Source: an uncultured Mobiluncus sp. (GTDB lineage: Bacteria > Actinomycetota > Actinomycetes > Actinomycetales > Actinomycetaceae). Taken from it: a stretch of DNA of 33,895 nt. A program made the position numbers and the translations under genes. The stretch lies in contig NZ_CABTWO010000021.1 of assembly GCF_902488535.1 (NCBI RefSeq), positions 1-33,895 of the forward strand. Direction: 5' to 3'. The notes under the pieces were generated by a model. That model was not told where the DNA came from. It saw only the letters and a list, made by a program, of their open reading frames with translations, and searched no databases. Below are positions 24,180 to 31,990 of this stretch, in pieces (positions within the stretch are counted from its first letter, which is position 1; every line of letters starts with the position of its first letter).

Positions 24180-24336
24180 CCCGGGGGTGCGGACAAAGTT
24201 GAGATCCAATAATACTGGCTGAACTGGGGAGACATAATTCTTAATGTGTTATTAATACCGGCAATAACGTCTTTAGACCATGTTTATATCTTCACTGCTA
24301 CACTGATGCTTGCCTTACTGAAAGGAGCATGGTTTC

Positions 24337-24435
24337 ATGATGGATTTTATAATGCTTGCCACTTTGGCGGGCAGTGTTGGCTTGATCGTATTGCTTATCG
24401 ACTGGTGTCGTCGGCAAGTGGAAGAAGATAACTAA
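24337..24435 (+). CDS. Tiny single-pass membrane protein upstream of kdpF
   Basis: This 32-codon ORF was found by reading the gap before kdpF. AAGGAG (24322-24327) is nine bases before a double ATG. The product starts MMDFIMLATLAGSVGLIVL, a single membrane segment, then ends with a charged cytoplasmic-looking tail, DWCRRQVEEDN. Its stop TAA runs directly into the AAGGAG ribosome binding site of kdpF, so translation of the two is likely coupled. The size and form recall KdpF itself, and it may be an accessory peptide of the Kdp complex; this is inference. A longer overlapping ORF from GTG 24246 in another frame has no proper ribosome binding site. Confidence 0.6.
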   Translation: MMDFIMLATLAGSVGLIVLLIDWCRRQVEEDN

Positions 24436-24445
24436 GGAGAGAGAA

Positions 24446-24523
24446 ATGGAAATTCTGGGAGTCCTGGTTGTGTTGCTTGGCGGATATTTGATTTATGCGC
24501 TCGTCCACCCCGAAAAGTTCTAG
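24446..24523 (+). CDS. kdpF: Potassium-transporting ATPase subunit KdpF
   Basis: KdpF is a 25-residue single-span peptide that stabilises the KdpABC complex. The product, MEILGVLVVLLGGYLIYAL then VHPEKF, has the family shape, one hydrophobic helix with the GYLIYAL pattern and a C-terminal Pro-Glu-x-Phe. The ribosome binding site AAGGAGAG is six to twelve bases upstream. It precedes kdpA by 19 bases. Confidence 0.92.
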   Translation: MEILGVLVVLLGGYLIYALVHPEKF

Positions 24524-24542
24524 TTGAACCGGAGGAATTTAT

Positions 24543-26288
24543 ATGTTGCAACTATTATTGACCGTATTAATCTACATAATACTGGTCATCCCCGTCGGCA
24601 GCTATGTTTATCATGTGGCCGCTGAGAAACGTACTTTCTGTGATCCTGTGTTTAATCGCGTGGATGAGGCCATCTATCGGATTAGTGAAGTTGATAAGAC
24701 TCAGAATATGTCCTGGTGGAGATATGCTTTGTCGCTGCTGGCGACTAATGCTGTCATGATCTTGTTGGGCTATCTCATCCTGCGTATTCAGTTTATTCCC
24801 CTGTTTAATCCCAATGGTATTGGGGCAATGGAAGAATCGCTGTCTTTCAACACCATTATCAGTTTTATGACGAACACGAATCTTCAACACTATTCCGGGG
24901 AAGGAGGGCTGTCGTATCTTTCCCAGATGCTCGTCATTATCTTCATGATGTTCGTTTCCGCGGCATCCGGTTATGCTGCCTGTATCGCCTTTATTCGAGG
25001 CCTGGCTGGTCGCTCGAAAGACCAGGTGGGGAATTTTTTTGTGGATCTCGTTCGGGTCACCACCAGGGTGCTATTGCCCTTCTCGCTTTTCGGCGGCCTG
25101 CTTCTTGTCTGGCAGGGTGTTCCTCAGAACTTTTCCGCCTCCGCGGTGGTGACGACCCTGGAAGGGACGAAACAGGTTATCGCTATGGGCCCGGTTGCGG
25201 CCTTGGAAATCATTAAACACCTCGGCACCAACGGCGGTGGATACCTGGGCGCGAATTCCAGCACCCCGATTGAAAACCCCACCATCATCTCCAATCTGAT
25301 TGAGCTGTATTCCATGATGCTTCTCCCCGGAGCCTGCGTCATCACCTTTGGACTCATGGTTCGAGACCGTAAACAAGCGACTTTGCCGGTGGGCGGCGCG
25401 CTGCATCGAACGGAACTCATCACCCGCTGGTTCGGGTCTGAAGGACGCAGCATCTTCGCTGCTATGGGGATTATCTTCCTCATCGGTTTAGGAATTTGTT
25501 TCTGGGCAGAAAGCCAAGGTAACCCGGCATTGGCCCAGGTGGGGCTCAATCAGTCAATGGGCAGCATGGAAGGCAAAGAGGTGCGCTTCGGAATCGCCCA
25601 ATCCGCCATGTTCACCACGACCACCACGTCCTTTACGACCGGAACAGTCAATAACATGCACGACACCTTGACACCTTTGGGCGGTATGGTTCCGTTGCTG
25701 CACATGATGCTGAACGTGGTATTCGGCGGCAAGGGTGTCGGTCTAATGAACATGGTCACCTACGCCATTCTCGCGGTGTTTATCTGCGGGCTGATGATTG
25801 GGCGCACCCCGGAATATCTTGGCAAAAAGATTGAGGGACGCGAGATGAAACTCGCGGCGCTGTGCATCATCATTCATCCGTTCCTGATTCTGAGTTTCTC
25901 CGCCTTGGCGGTGGCTTTCCCCGCTGGATTGGAAGGAATCACTAACCCCGGCTATCACGGGCTGTCCCAGGTGCTGTATGAGTATTCATCCTCGGCGGCG
26001 AATAACGGCTCGGGCTTCGAGGGGCTGGCTGACAACACCCTGTTCTGGAACGTGACCACCGGATTAGTGATGTTCTTCGGACGTTATCTTTCCATAGTGT
26101 TACAGCTTGCCATCGCCGGGTCACTGCTGAAGAAACGGTTTGTCAACGAGTCGACCGGAACTCTCCACACCGATACTGCTGCTTTCGCCATCATTTTGGT
26201 CTGTGTCGTCTATATTTTCGCTGCACTGACCTTTTTCCCCGCCTTGGCGCTCGGCCCCATCGCGGAACATCTCACCCTGTGGGCATAA
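24543..26288 (+). CDS. kdpA: Potassium-transporting ATPase subunit KdpA
   Basis: KdpA is the potassium-channel-like subunit of the high-affinity Kdp pump in the cytoplasmic membrane. The 581-residue protein has about ten membrane segments and four pore loops resembling selectivity filters; NTNLQHYSGE, TNGGGYLGANSSTPIENP, TTTTSFTTGTVNNMHDTLTPLGG and SSAANNGSGFEGL are recognisable. It is slightly longer than the Escherichia coli protein. ATG at 24543 is preceded by GGAGG seven bases upstream. It is the second gene of kdpFABC and ends 11 bases before the kdpB start. Confidence 0.97.
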   Translation: MLQLLLTVLIYIILVIPVGSYVYHVAAEKRTFCDPVFNRVDEAIYRISEVDKTQNMSWWRYALSLLATNAVMILLGYLILRIQFIPLFNPNGIGAMEESLSFNTIISFMTNTNLQHYSGEGGLSYLSQMLVIIFMMFVSAASGYAACIAFIRGLAGRSKDQVGNFFVDLVRVTTRVLLPFSLFGGLLLVWQGVPQNFSASAVVTTLEGTKQVIAMGPVAALEIIKHLGTNGGGYLGANSSTPIENPTIISNLIELYSMMLLPGACVITFGLMVRDRKQATLPVGGALHRTELITRWFGSEGRSIFAAMGIIFLIGLGICFWAESQGNPALAQVGLNQSMGSMEGKEVRFGIAQSAMFTTTTTSFTTGTVNNMHDTLTPLGGMVPLLHMMLNVVFGGKGVGLMNMVTYAILAVFICGLMIGRTPEYLGKKIEGREMKLAALCIIIHPFLILSFSALAVAFPAGLEGITNPGYHGLSQVLYEYSSSAANNGSGFEGLADNTLFWNVTTGLVMFFGRYLSIVLQLAIAGSLLKKRFVNESTGTLHTDTAAFAIILVCVVYIFAALTFFPALALGPIAEHLTLWA

Positions 26289-26299
26289 AGGAGAATCTC

Positions 26300-28351
26300 G
26301 TGAGTAAGAAAAACCAGAAACTAATCAACCCTGACATCTTTCGTCAGGCCATTATCGGCTCGTTCACCAAGTTGAATCCCGTCTATATGATGAAAAATCC
26401 CGTCATGTTCGTCGTGGAAATCGGCTTCTTAGTTACCCTCGTGCTGTCCATTTTCCCCAGCGTGTTCGGGGACGTGAACAACACAAATCTGCGTGGGTAC
26501 AACATCTGCGTGTGCGTGGTGCTGCTGGTGACGGTGCTGTTCGCGAACTTTGCGGAGTCAGTAGCGGAGGGGCGAGGGAAGGCGCAGGCCGCTAGCCTCA
26601 AGAAAACCCAGAAAGGCACCGCAGCCCGTCTCGTGACAGACGATGGCACGGAAACCACCATTGCGGCCAGTGACCTCAAAGTCGGTGATGTCGTGATGGT
26701 TTCAGCAGGGGAAATCATCCCCGGAGACGGGGAAGTCATTGCGGGCATTGCCTCGGTGGATGAATCGGCAATCACCGGGGAATCCGCCCCGGTGGTGCGC
26801 GAATCCGGCGGGGATTTCTGTTCCGTCACCGGCGGGACGACCGTGGTGTCTGATTGGCTGAAAATCCGCATCACCACCGAGGCGACCAACAGTTTCCTTA
26901 ACCGCATGATTAAACTCGTGGAAGGGGCTTCCCGCAAGAAGACCCCGAACGAGATAGCCCTGAACACGCTCCTGGTGTCCCTCACCATCATCTTCCTCGT
27001 GGTCATCGTCTCGCTCTTTCCGATGGCGGCATACTCCGGGGTGCAACTGCAAACCTCCACGTTGATTGCCCTGGCGGTTTGCCTCATCCCAACCACTATT
27101 GGCGGGCTACTCTCCGCCATCGGTATTGCGGGCATGGACCGGGTGACGCGCTTCAATGTCATTGCTATGTCGGGAAAGGCGGTTGAGGCCTGCGGAGACG
27201 TGGACACCATGATTTTGGACAAGACCGGTACGATTACTTTCGGCAACCGTCTGGCGGCTGAGTTCGTTCCGGTAGGTGGGAGTTCACTGGCTGATTTGCT
27301 GCGCTGCGCGGCTTTGACCAGTTTTCAAGACGAGACTCCCGAGGGCAAATCCACCTTGGATTTAGCGCGACAAATGGGGGATAACACCGCTGAGGCGAGT
27401 AGTGGTGAGTTTATTCCGTTCACGGCTCAGACCCGGATGAGTGGATTGAACCTCCCGGAGGGAACGAAACTCCGTAAAGGTTCTCCCGATGCCATCGAAC
27501 AATACGTGAAATCCCAGGGGGGAAGCGTTCCAGAGGATCTCTGCGCGGAAGTGGAGAGAGTCGCCGGACTTGGCGGCACGCCCCTGGTGGTGTGTGAGGA
27601 CGCGCAGATTCTCGGGGTGATTTATCTCAAAGACACGGTGAAGCCGGGGATGGTGGAGCGTTTCGCGCGGCTGCGTGCTATTGGAATCAAAACCATCATG
27701 TGCACCGGGGACAATGCTTTGACGGCCGCGACCATTGCCCATGAAGCCGGGGTGGATGGGTTCGTGGCGGAGTGCAAACCGGAGGACAAGATTGGCCTCA
27801 TCAAAAAGGAACAGTCAGAAGGCAAGATTGTGGCGATGACCGGGGACGGGACTAATGACGCCCCGGCTCTGGCGCAGGCGAATGTCGGTCTGGCCATGAA
27901 CAGCGGCACAAGCGCAGCCAAAGAAGCCGCGAATATGGTGGATTTGGATTCTGACCCGACAAAGTTGATTGAAGTCGTGGAAATTGGCAAGCAACTGTTG
28001 ATTACCCGCGGCAGTCTCACGACTTTTTCGATTGCGAATGACATTGCTAAGTATTTCGCGATTATTCCGGCCATGTTTATGGTGAAGATTCCGGAACTGG
28101 GAGTGTTGAATATTATGCATTTGAGTTCTCCGAATAGTGCGATTCTTTCCGCTCTCGTGTTCAACGCCATTATTATTCCTTGCCTGATTCCCCTGGCGAT
28201 GAAAGGCGTGAAGTATCGCCCGCTTTCCTCTGGTCGGCTGCTGGGCAGAAATATGTTGATTTATGGTATCGGCGGTATCATCACGCCCTTTATCGGAATC
28301 ATGCTCATTGACAAGCTAGTAGCGCCGTTTATTGCCGCTTTGGGAATGTAG
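26300..28351 (+). CDS. kdpB: Potassium-transporting ATPase ATP-binding subunit KdpB
   Basis: KdpB is the P-type ATPase subunit that hydrolyses ATP for potassium uptake. The phosphorylated aspartate is Asp307 in DKTGT and the actuator loop TGES carries Ser162, both at the same numbers as in Escherichia coli, where Ser162 phosphorylation inhibits the pump at high potassium. MTGDGTNDAPAL marks the hinge, and seven membrane segments are expected. The frame is open from GTG 26279 inside kdpA, but I start at GTG 26300 because AAGGAG is six bases upstream and the numbering then matches the family. The length is 683 residues. Confidence 0.97.
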   Translation: MSKKNQKLINPDIFRQAIIGSFTKLNPVYMMKNPVMFVVEIGFLVTLVLSIFPSVFGDVNNTNLRGYNICVCVVLLVTVLFANFAESVAEGRGKAQAASLKKTQKGTAARLVTDDGTETTIAASDLKVGDVVMVSAGEIIPGDGEVIAGIASVDESAITGESAPVVRESGGDFCSVTGGTTVVSDWLKIRITTEATNSFLNRMIKLVEGASRKKTPNEIALNTLLVSLTIIFLVVIVSLFPMAAYSGVQLQTSTLIALAVCLIPTTIGGLLSAIGIAGMDRVTRFNVIAMSGKAVEACGDVDTMILDKTGTITFGNRLAAEFVPVGGSSLADLLRCAALTSFQDETPEGKSTLDLARQMGDNTAEASSGEFIPFTAQTRMSGLNLPEGTKLRKGSPDAIEQYVKSQGGSVPEDLCAEVERVAGLGGTPLVVCEDAQILGVIYLKDTVKPGMVERFARLRAIGIKTIMCTGDNALTAATIAHEAGVDGFVAECKPEDKIGLIKKEQSEGKIVAMTGDGTNDAPALAQANVGLAMNSGTSAAKEAANMVDLDSDPTKLIEVVEIGKQLLITRGSLTTFSIANDIAKYFAIIPAMFMVKIPELGVLNIMHLSSPNSAILSALVFNAIIIPCLIPLAMKGVKYRPLSSGRLLGRNMLIYGIGGIITPFIGIMLIDKLVAPFIAALGM

Positions 28352-28372
28352 CAATTTAGAAAGGACACGACA

Positions 28373-29026
28373 ATGAAAACCAACCAGAAGAAAATGCTTC
28401 GCGAAACTCGGCAAACTGTGCTTGTTTCGGTGGCGTTGCTGCTCGTGTGCGGGCTGTTTTTCCCGCTCGTTTTGACGGGGCTATCCATGTTGATTTTTCC
28501 GCATCAGGCTGAGGGGAACCTAATCTCTGCGGGCGGGAAGACCGTAGGATCTGAGTTTGTGGGTCAGGAAACCACAAAGGAATACTATATGTGGAGTCGA
28601 CCTTCGGCGTACCACTACAACGTTTACGTGGAAAAAGAGGGCAAGCAGTATTACAACGATGGCTCGAAGTTTCCCGGACTTGCCTCGGGTTCTAACAACT
28701 ATGCGCCGTCCAATCCGGAGCTGTCGAAACGAGTCGAAGCCGATTTGAAGGCTTTCTTGGAAAAGAACCCAGATATTAAGCGTGAGGACATTCCCGCCGA
28801 CTTGCTGACCGCCTCGGGCTCCGGCCTCGACCCACACATTTCCCCCCAGGCAGCTGAAATCCAAATTCCCCGCATCGCTAAGGCTTCGGGTCTGAAAGCA
28901 GACGAAATTGCTGCGATTGTGAAAGACAACACCCAAGGTAGGCTTTTGGGGGTTTTTGGGGAGGAAACCGTCAACGTTTTGAAAGTCAATATTGCGATTG
29001 CTCAGAAAATGGGGTTGCTGCAGTGA
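28373..29026 (+). CDS. kdpC: Potassium-transporting ATPase subunit KdpC
   Basis: KdpC is the small single-span subunit that acts as a chaperone for ATP binding by KdpB. After a basic N-terminus (KTNQKKMLRETRQ) comes one membrane segment (about 17-40, VSVALLLVCGLFFPLVLTGLSML), then the family pattern SEFVGQ, FWSRPSAYHYN-like (here MWSRPSAYHYN), GSNNYAPSNP, and the strongly conserved DLLTASGSGLDPHISPQAAEIQIPRIA followed by LGVFGEETVNVLKVNIA. The length is 217, usual. It closes kdpFABC. A strong ribosome-binding-like AGGAGG stands right behind its stop. Confidence 0.96.
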   Translation: MKTNQKKMLRETRQTVLVSVALLLVCGLFFPLVLTGLSMLIFPHQAEGNLISAGGKTVGSEFVGQETTKEYYMWSRPSAYHYNVYVEKEGKQYYNDGSKFPGLASGSNNYAPSNPELSKRVEADLKAFLEKNPDIKREDIPADLLTASGSGLDPHISPQAAEIQIPRIAKASGLKADEIAAIVKDNTQGRLLGVFGEETVNVLKVNIAIAQKMGLLQ

Positions 29027-29041
29027 GAGGAGGAGCATCAG

Positions 29042-29185
29042 TTGCCTTTGAAACCGGGTGAAAACTCGGGGCGTGCAGCGACTCTCGTGACGCTATTCAG
29101 TATCTTTCTTGGGGCGTCCGGGGCGGCGTGGGGGTTTGGCCTCCGAAGGGAGCCTTCCCGCGGCGCGCAGCTCGTTGCGGATTAG
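29042..29185 (+). CDS. Possible small ORF after kdpC
   Basis: AGGAGG (29028-29033) is followed at eight bases by TTG and 47 open codons (protein begins LPLKPGENSGRAATLVTLF, one short hydrophobic stretch). It overlaps, antisense, the 3' end of the ribbon-helix-helix gene. It could be a genuine small gene or the remnant of a gene once following kdpC. Coding support is only the well placed ribosome binding site. Confidence 0.25.
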   Translation: MPLKPGENSGRAATLVTLFSIFLGASGAAWGFGLRREPSRGAQLVAD

Positions 29186-29308
29186 GACTTCGATTTGGGA
29201 GTTCACGGAGCGTATATCATCGGCGGCCCAGCGAGCTACTGCATTGTAGATCGCTGGGTCAAGCCGAAGGAGGAGTTGTTTGCGCTCAGCCATTAGGTCG
29301 GGATTCAC
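29093..29308 (-). CDS. Ribbon-helix-helix (Arc-type) DNA-binding protein
   Basis: This 71-residue basic protein has the ribbon-helix-helix pattern: a beta strand (KQLLLRLDPAIYNAVARWA) leading to helix A, then SVNSQIEVLIRNELRAAG as helix B, as in Arc/MetJ-type repressors, which bind DNA as dimers or tetramers. The C-terminal tail contains PRRPGRPKKD, an AT-hook-like minor-groove element. The start is a GTG at 29308 overlapping the SPFH gene stop (GTGA), so it is co-translated with the SPFH gene. It probably autoregulates this two-gene operon through the AT-rich repeats overlapping its promoter, which is inference. Confidence 0.85.
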   Translation of the reverse strand: MNPDLMAERKQLLLRLDPAIYNAVARWAADDIRSVNSQIEVLIRNELRAAGRLPSEAKPPRRPGRPKKDTE

Positions 29309-30258
29309 TCCATAGATTGACTCGAGGTGTTAGTTATACAGCGTCCCAGGACTGGTGTCGCTTGCGAATCGGAACACAGCACCACCAGCAGGTTTGAAAT
29401 CATGGCGGCTTTGCGTTCTTCATCCAGGGTCACAACGTCGCTAGCTTCAAGTTGTTCCAAAGCGTTTTGAACCTTGCTGACCGCACCCTCCACAATCTGT
29501 TCACGCGCGGCGATGACAGCCGAAGCTTGTTGGCGCTGCAACTTGGCCTGGGCAATCTCCGGGGCGTAAGCCAGGGTGGAGATGCGGGTTTCCACTACTT
29601 CGAGACCGGCCAAGGTAATGCGCGCGGCCACTTCGGTAGAGAGCTCATTAGCCACTTGCTCCATCGAACCACGCAAGGTGGGGGCTCCGTCAGAGGAATT
29701 GTCGTAGGGGTGGGCCGAAGCGACATGGCGTGGCGCAGCCTCGGACTGAACATGGACAAACTCTTCGTAGTTTTGCGCCGCAAAAGCCGCTTTCGCGGTA
29801 TCGGCGACCTGCCACACTACAATGGCGGCAATGTTGATAGGGTTGCCATCCAAATCGTTTACTTTGAGCTGATTGGTTTCAAAGTTGTTGATGCGCACGT
29901 TGACCCTTTTACGCGAGGTAAAAGGCATTACTGTGAAGTATCCCGGCTCGCGGATAGTGCCGATATAGGTTCCGAAGAAGGTGAGCACCCGGGTCTCGCC
30001 GGGCTGAACCACGGTCATCATCGTCAAGGCCACAGGAAAAAGCAGGAAACATAAAGCTGCCAGCGCAATCATCCACACGGATAGGGGTTTTCCGCTGTCC
30101 TCCTGAATCGCCAAGGAGAAAACCAGGATGATGCCACCAACCAGGGTGACAATTGTGAGTAGTAGAGCAAATATGCCCGGTGCGTGACGGGCGGTTTTCT
30201 CGGTAATATTGGTCCGTACGCCGTCTAAACCGACCGGGGTAGTGGAGGTCGTGTCCAT
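29305..30258 (-). CDS. SPFH/band-7 domain membrane protein
   Basis: The 317-residue protein has two N-terminal membrane segments (about 27-50 and 59-84), then an SPFH (stomatin-prohibitin-flotillin-HflK/C) domain (VQPGETRVLTFFGTYIGTIREPGYFTVMPF, NNFETNQLKVNDLDGNPINIAAIVVWQV), and a helical, coiled-coil-like region (LQRQQASAVIAAREQIVEGAVSKVQNALEQLE) as in flotillins. Such proteins organise membrane microdomains and scaffold proteases; the substrate here is unknown. I start at the ATG at 30258 with GAAAGGA seven bases upstream; the frame is open to 30309. The gene pair with a ribbon-helix-helix protein is known in actinobacteria and other phyla. Confidence 0.92.
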   Translation of the reverse strand: MDTTSTTPVGLDGVRTNITEKTARHAPGIFALLLTIVTLVGGIILVFSLAIQEDSGKPLSVWMIALAALCFLLFPVALTMMTVVQPGETRVLTFFGTYIGTIREPGYFTVMPFTSRKRVNVRINNFETNQLKVNDLDGNPINIAAIVVWQVADTAKAAFAAQNYEEFVHVQSEAAPRHVASAHPYDNSSDGAPTLRGSMEQVANELSTEVAARITLAGLEVVETRISTLAYAPEIAQAKLQRQQASAVIAAREQIVEGAVSKVQNALEQLEASDVVTLDEERKAAMISNLLVVLCSDSQATPVLGRCITNTSSQSME

Positions 30259-30320
30259 GATGATCCTTTCTCGGGTTTGCCAGAAGCTCAAGGGCGGTGA
30301 TGACCTCACGAGTTAATTAG

Positions 30321-30349
30321 ATATTAATTTGATATCAGATTAATTTCAA
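30321..30349 (-). promoter_or_regulatory. Promoter of the SPFH operon with overlapping AT-rich repeats
   Basis: On the minus strand TTGAAA (30344-30349) and TAATAT (30321-30326) are exactly 17 bases apart, 63 bases before the SPFH start. ATTAATTT occurs at 30323-30330 and 30339-30346 (16 bp apart), a related GTTAATTAG at 30312-30320, and GATATC at 30331-30336, all within the promoter, as expected for a repressor operator. Confidence 0.65.
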
Positions 30350-30477
30350 CTTGAAATCCGAAATTCAGACCTGGACTTACTCAGCTTACGGGTGTCAGGC
30401 TCCGGCTGTGCTTGCCTGCCTCCCCCATTTCGTCAAACTTGCTCGTCCTATGCGATAGGGGTGGCGCAGGGGTAGTA

Positions 30478-30990
30478 TCAAATCTCTACGTAGGCGCGGA
30501 AGCCGCGGGCGGAATAATACGAGTCGGCGCCGTTGTGGTAGATGAAGGTGCGTCCGAAACGGTGGTCGCCAAAAATCGCCCCGCCGGCGGCACGGACTTC
30601 GCGGGGGGTCATTAGCCAGCTGCTGGTTTTCGTGTCTAGTGGGTGAATTTTTTGCATCTCGAAATACGTGGCTTCGCTCACGAGAGTAACGCCGTGGGCT
30701 GTGGCTTCTTCGGTGGCGCTAGTGGCGGGCGCGTTTTTCTTCCTGCCTTCGCGAGCGGCGCGGTCGTAACACTGGTTGCGGCGTCCCACAGGGGTTTCGG
30801 GGCTAAAGTCCGCAAAAAACCAACGGGATTCAAAGATGAAAAAGCTCGGTTCCCCGCCACTTGCCTCGAGATATTGGATGGCTGCTAATGAATCCGCGGC
30901 GAGCCGGGCGGCAACTTGCTCCCAAGCGATTTCGGGATATAGCTCCTGGCGAACCGTGAACCGCTCCCGCAGCGTCTCCGTCAGTTCCAT
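30478..30990 (-). CDS. DUF4256 family protein
   Basis: This 170-residue soluble protein has unknown function. It shows the DUF4256 pattern: a Glu/Arg-rich helical N-terminus, GGEPSFF, a central RRNQCYDRAAREGRKKNAP segment, SWLMTPREVRAAGGAIFGDHRFG and the terminal YHNGADSYYSARGFR. The start is the ATG at 30990 with GGAGG five bases upstream; the open frame goes two codons further, to a GTG. No neighbour suggests a role. Between it and the insertion sequence lies about 235 bases of non-coding DNA. Confidence 0.85.
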   Translation of the reverse strand: MELTETLRERFTVRQELYPEIAWEQVAARLAADSLAAIQYLEASGGEPSFFIFESRWFFADFSPETPVGRRNQCYDRAAREGRKKNAPATSATEEATAHGVTLVSEATYFEMQKIHPLDTKTSSWLMTPREVRAAGGAIFGDHRFGRTFIYHNGADSYYSARGFRAYVEI

Positions 30991-31054
30991 TGGCACCTCC
31001 TAGATTTTCTTTCCAGATAACTCTACCGGGAAAGCCTCCTAGCCACTGTACTCG

Positions 31055-31092
31055 CAACACTATCGTGTTGTGTCTGAAAAACTTCGTTTTTC
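31055..31092. repeat. Two adjacent small hairpins
   Basis: CAACAC/GTGTTG (31055-31060 with 31065-31070) and GAAAAAC/GTTTTTC (31076-31082 with 31086-31092) form two perfect hairpins. A third imperfect pair is GCTTCGCTCG/CGAACGAAGC (31128-31137 with 31178-31187). The region 30991-31226 holds no gene that I can support. Confidence 0.5.
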
Positions 31093-31230
31093 TCAACGTG
31101 GCTCCACACTGCAACACGCTGGCTCATGCTTCGCTCGAAACCGTCTCTACAACCGCGTAGCGAAAAATTGGTGAGAACGAACGAAGCGAGTTCGATTCCG
31201 CGAGGATGCGAATCGTGGTGCCTCATGTCA

Positions 31231-31277
31231 ATTTGAGCGCGAATGGTTAGTTGTGCGTCATTTAGTTTGAGCGCGAA
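31231..31277. repeat. 12-bp direct repeat at the end of the interrupted element
   Basis: TTTGAGCGCGAA occurs at 31232-31243 and 31266-31277, 34 bp apart, between the transposase stop (31285) and the neighbouring unrelated DNA. Repeated internal sites next to the tip are usual for transposase binding. Confidence 0.75.
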
Positions 31278-31284
31278 GTGGGGG

Positions 31285-31990
31285 TTAGGCGCTGCGGGTT
31301 TTGATGCCTTGGGTGAGTAGGGTTTTATGTTTAGCGTGGTTTTGTTCCGTGCTGATAGTGAGTGCCTCGGTAGGGGTTCTGGCTAGGTCGGTGAGTATGG
31401 CTTGGTAGCGTAGGATATCGCGGGTTAGCTCGGCAGGGTTCGTGGAATCACGTAACTGTTGTAGTTCTTTGATTTGTGTCCTTGAGAGTATCCCGGAGGC
31501 TAGTAAACGGTCTAGGGGTGTGGCTGGTGTGTCGTAGACGCGTTTACGTCTCCCTACACTGTCTTGATTCCAGCCTATGTGTTTCCTGGTAGGAGTGAAC
31601 AGGTTCATACGTAAGCACACTGTTTTCCATAGCTTGCGCAGGACTTTCAATTCTTCGGGTGTGTCATAACGGTAGTGGAAGCCGTATTTACGCACTACAT
31701 GGTTGTTTTTAGATTCCACATGTGCCTGGTCGTTCTTCTTGTAAGGGCGCGAGCATGTGAAGAATACGTCCAGGCTAGATGCCCAGTTAATGACTTCCCG
31801 GTTAATGAACTCGCTACCATTATCACAGTCCAGGCCTTGGACCTGGTACGGGATGGCTTCTATCGCGGAGTCTAGAGCTTTGAGCATATGCACCCGGGTG
31901 TTATTCCTCAGGGTTTCTAAATGTATCCAGCCCGTGTTCACGTCGGTTAACGTCAGGGTACGGACGAACTCTCCCTTGAGGCTCGGCCCG
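31285..31990 (-). pseudogene. C-terminal part of integrase-type transposase (separated by IS256 insertion)
   Basis: This is the downstream half of a DDE transposase with a retroviral-integrase-like core. After FVRTLTLTDVNTGWIHL come DCDNGSEFIN with the second catalytic Asp and KKNDQAHVESKNNHVVRKYG with the catalytic Glu, then a C-terminal region of about 100 residues. An apparent start codon at 32001 is within the inserted element. Removing the IS256 copy and one target duplication joins this half in frame to the upstream half at 33438, giving AHCGPSLKGEF, so the gene was intact before the insertion. Confidence 0.9.
31983..31990. repeat. 8-bp target site duplication, left copy
   Basis: TCGGCCCG, identical to 33438-33445 on the other side of the IS256-family element. 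Eight bases is the usual IS256-family duplication. Confidence 0.92.

Noticed and set aside
24180..24336. Possible ydaO-type c-di-AMP riboswitch before the kdp genes
   Set aside because: The characteristic conserved segments were not seen; c-di-AMP control, if any, is more likely through KdpD.
24246..24431. 61-codon ORF before kdpF from a GTG
   Set aside because: Overlaps the better supported 32-codon ORF in another frame and has no ribosome binding site.
26383..27246. Minus-strand ORF of 287 residues within kdpB
   Set aside because: Antisense to a certain KdpB gene; composition rich in Ser, Thr, Met as expected of a shadow frame.
31190..31200. TTCGATTCC string resembling a tRNA T-loop
   Set aside because: No matching acceptor, D or anticodon stems could be built around it on either strand.
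31023..31226. Minus-strand 67-codon ORF between the insertion sequence and DUF4256 gene
   Set aside because: It is made largely of the inverted repeats noted there and shows no family feature; could be revisited if it proves to be repeated in the genome.
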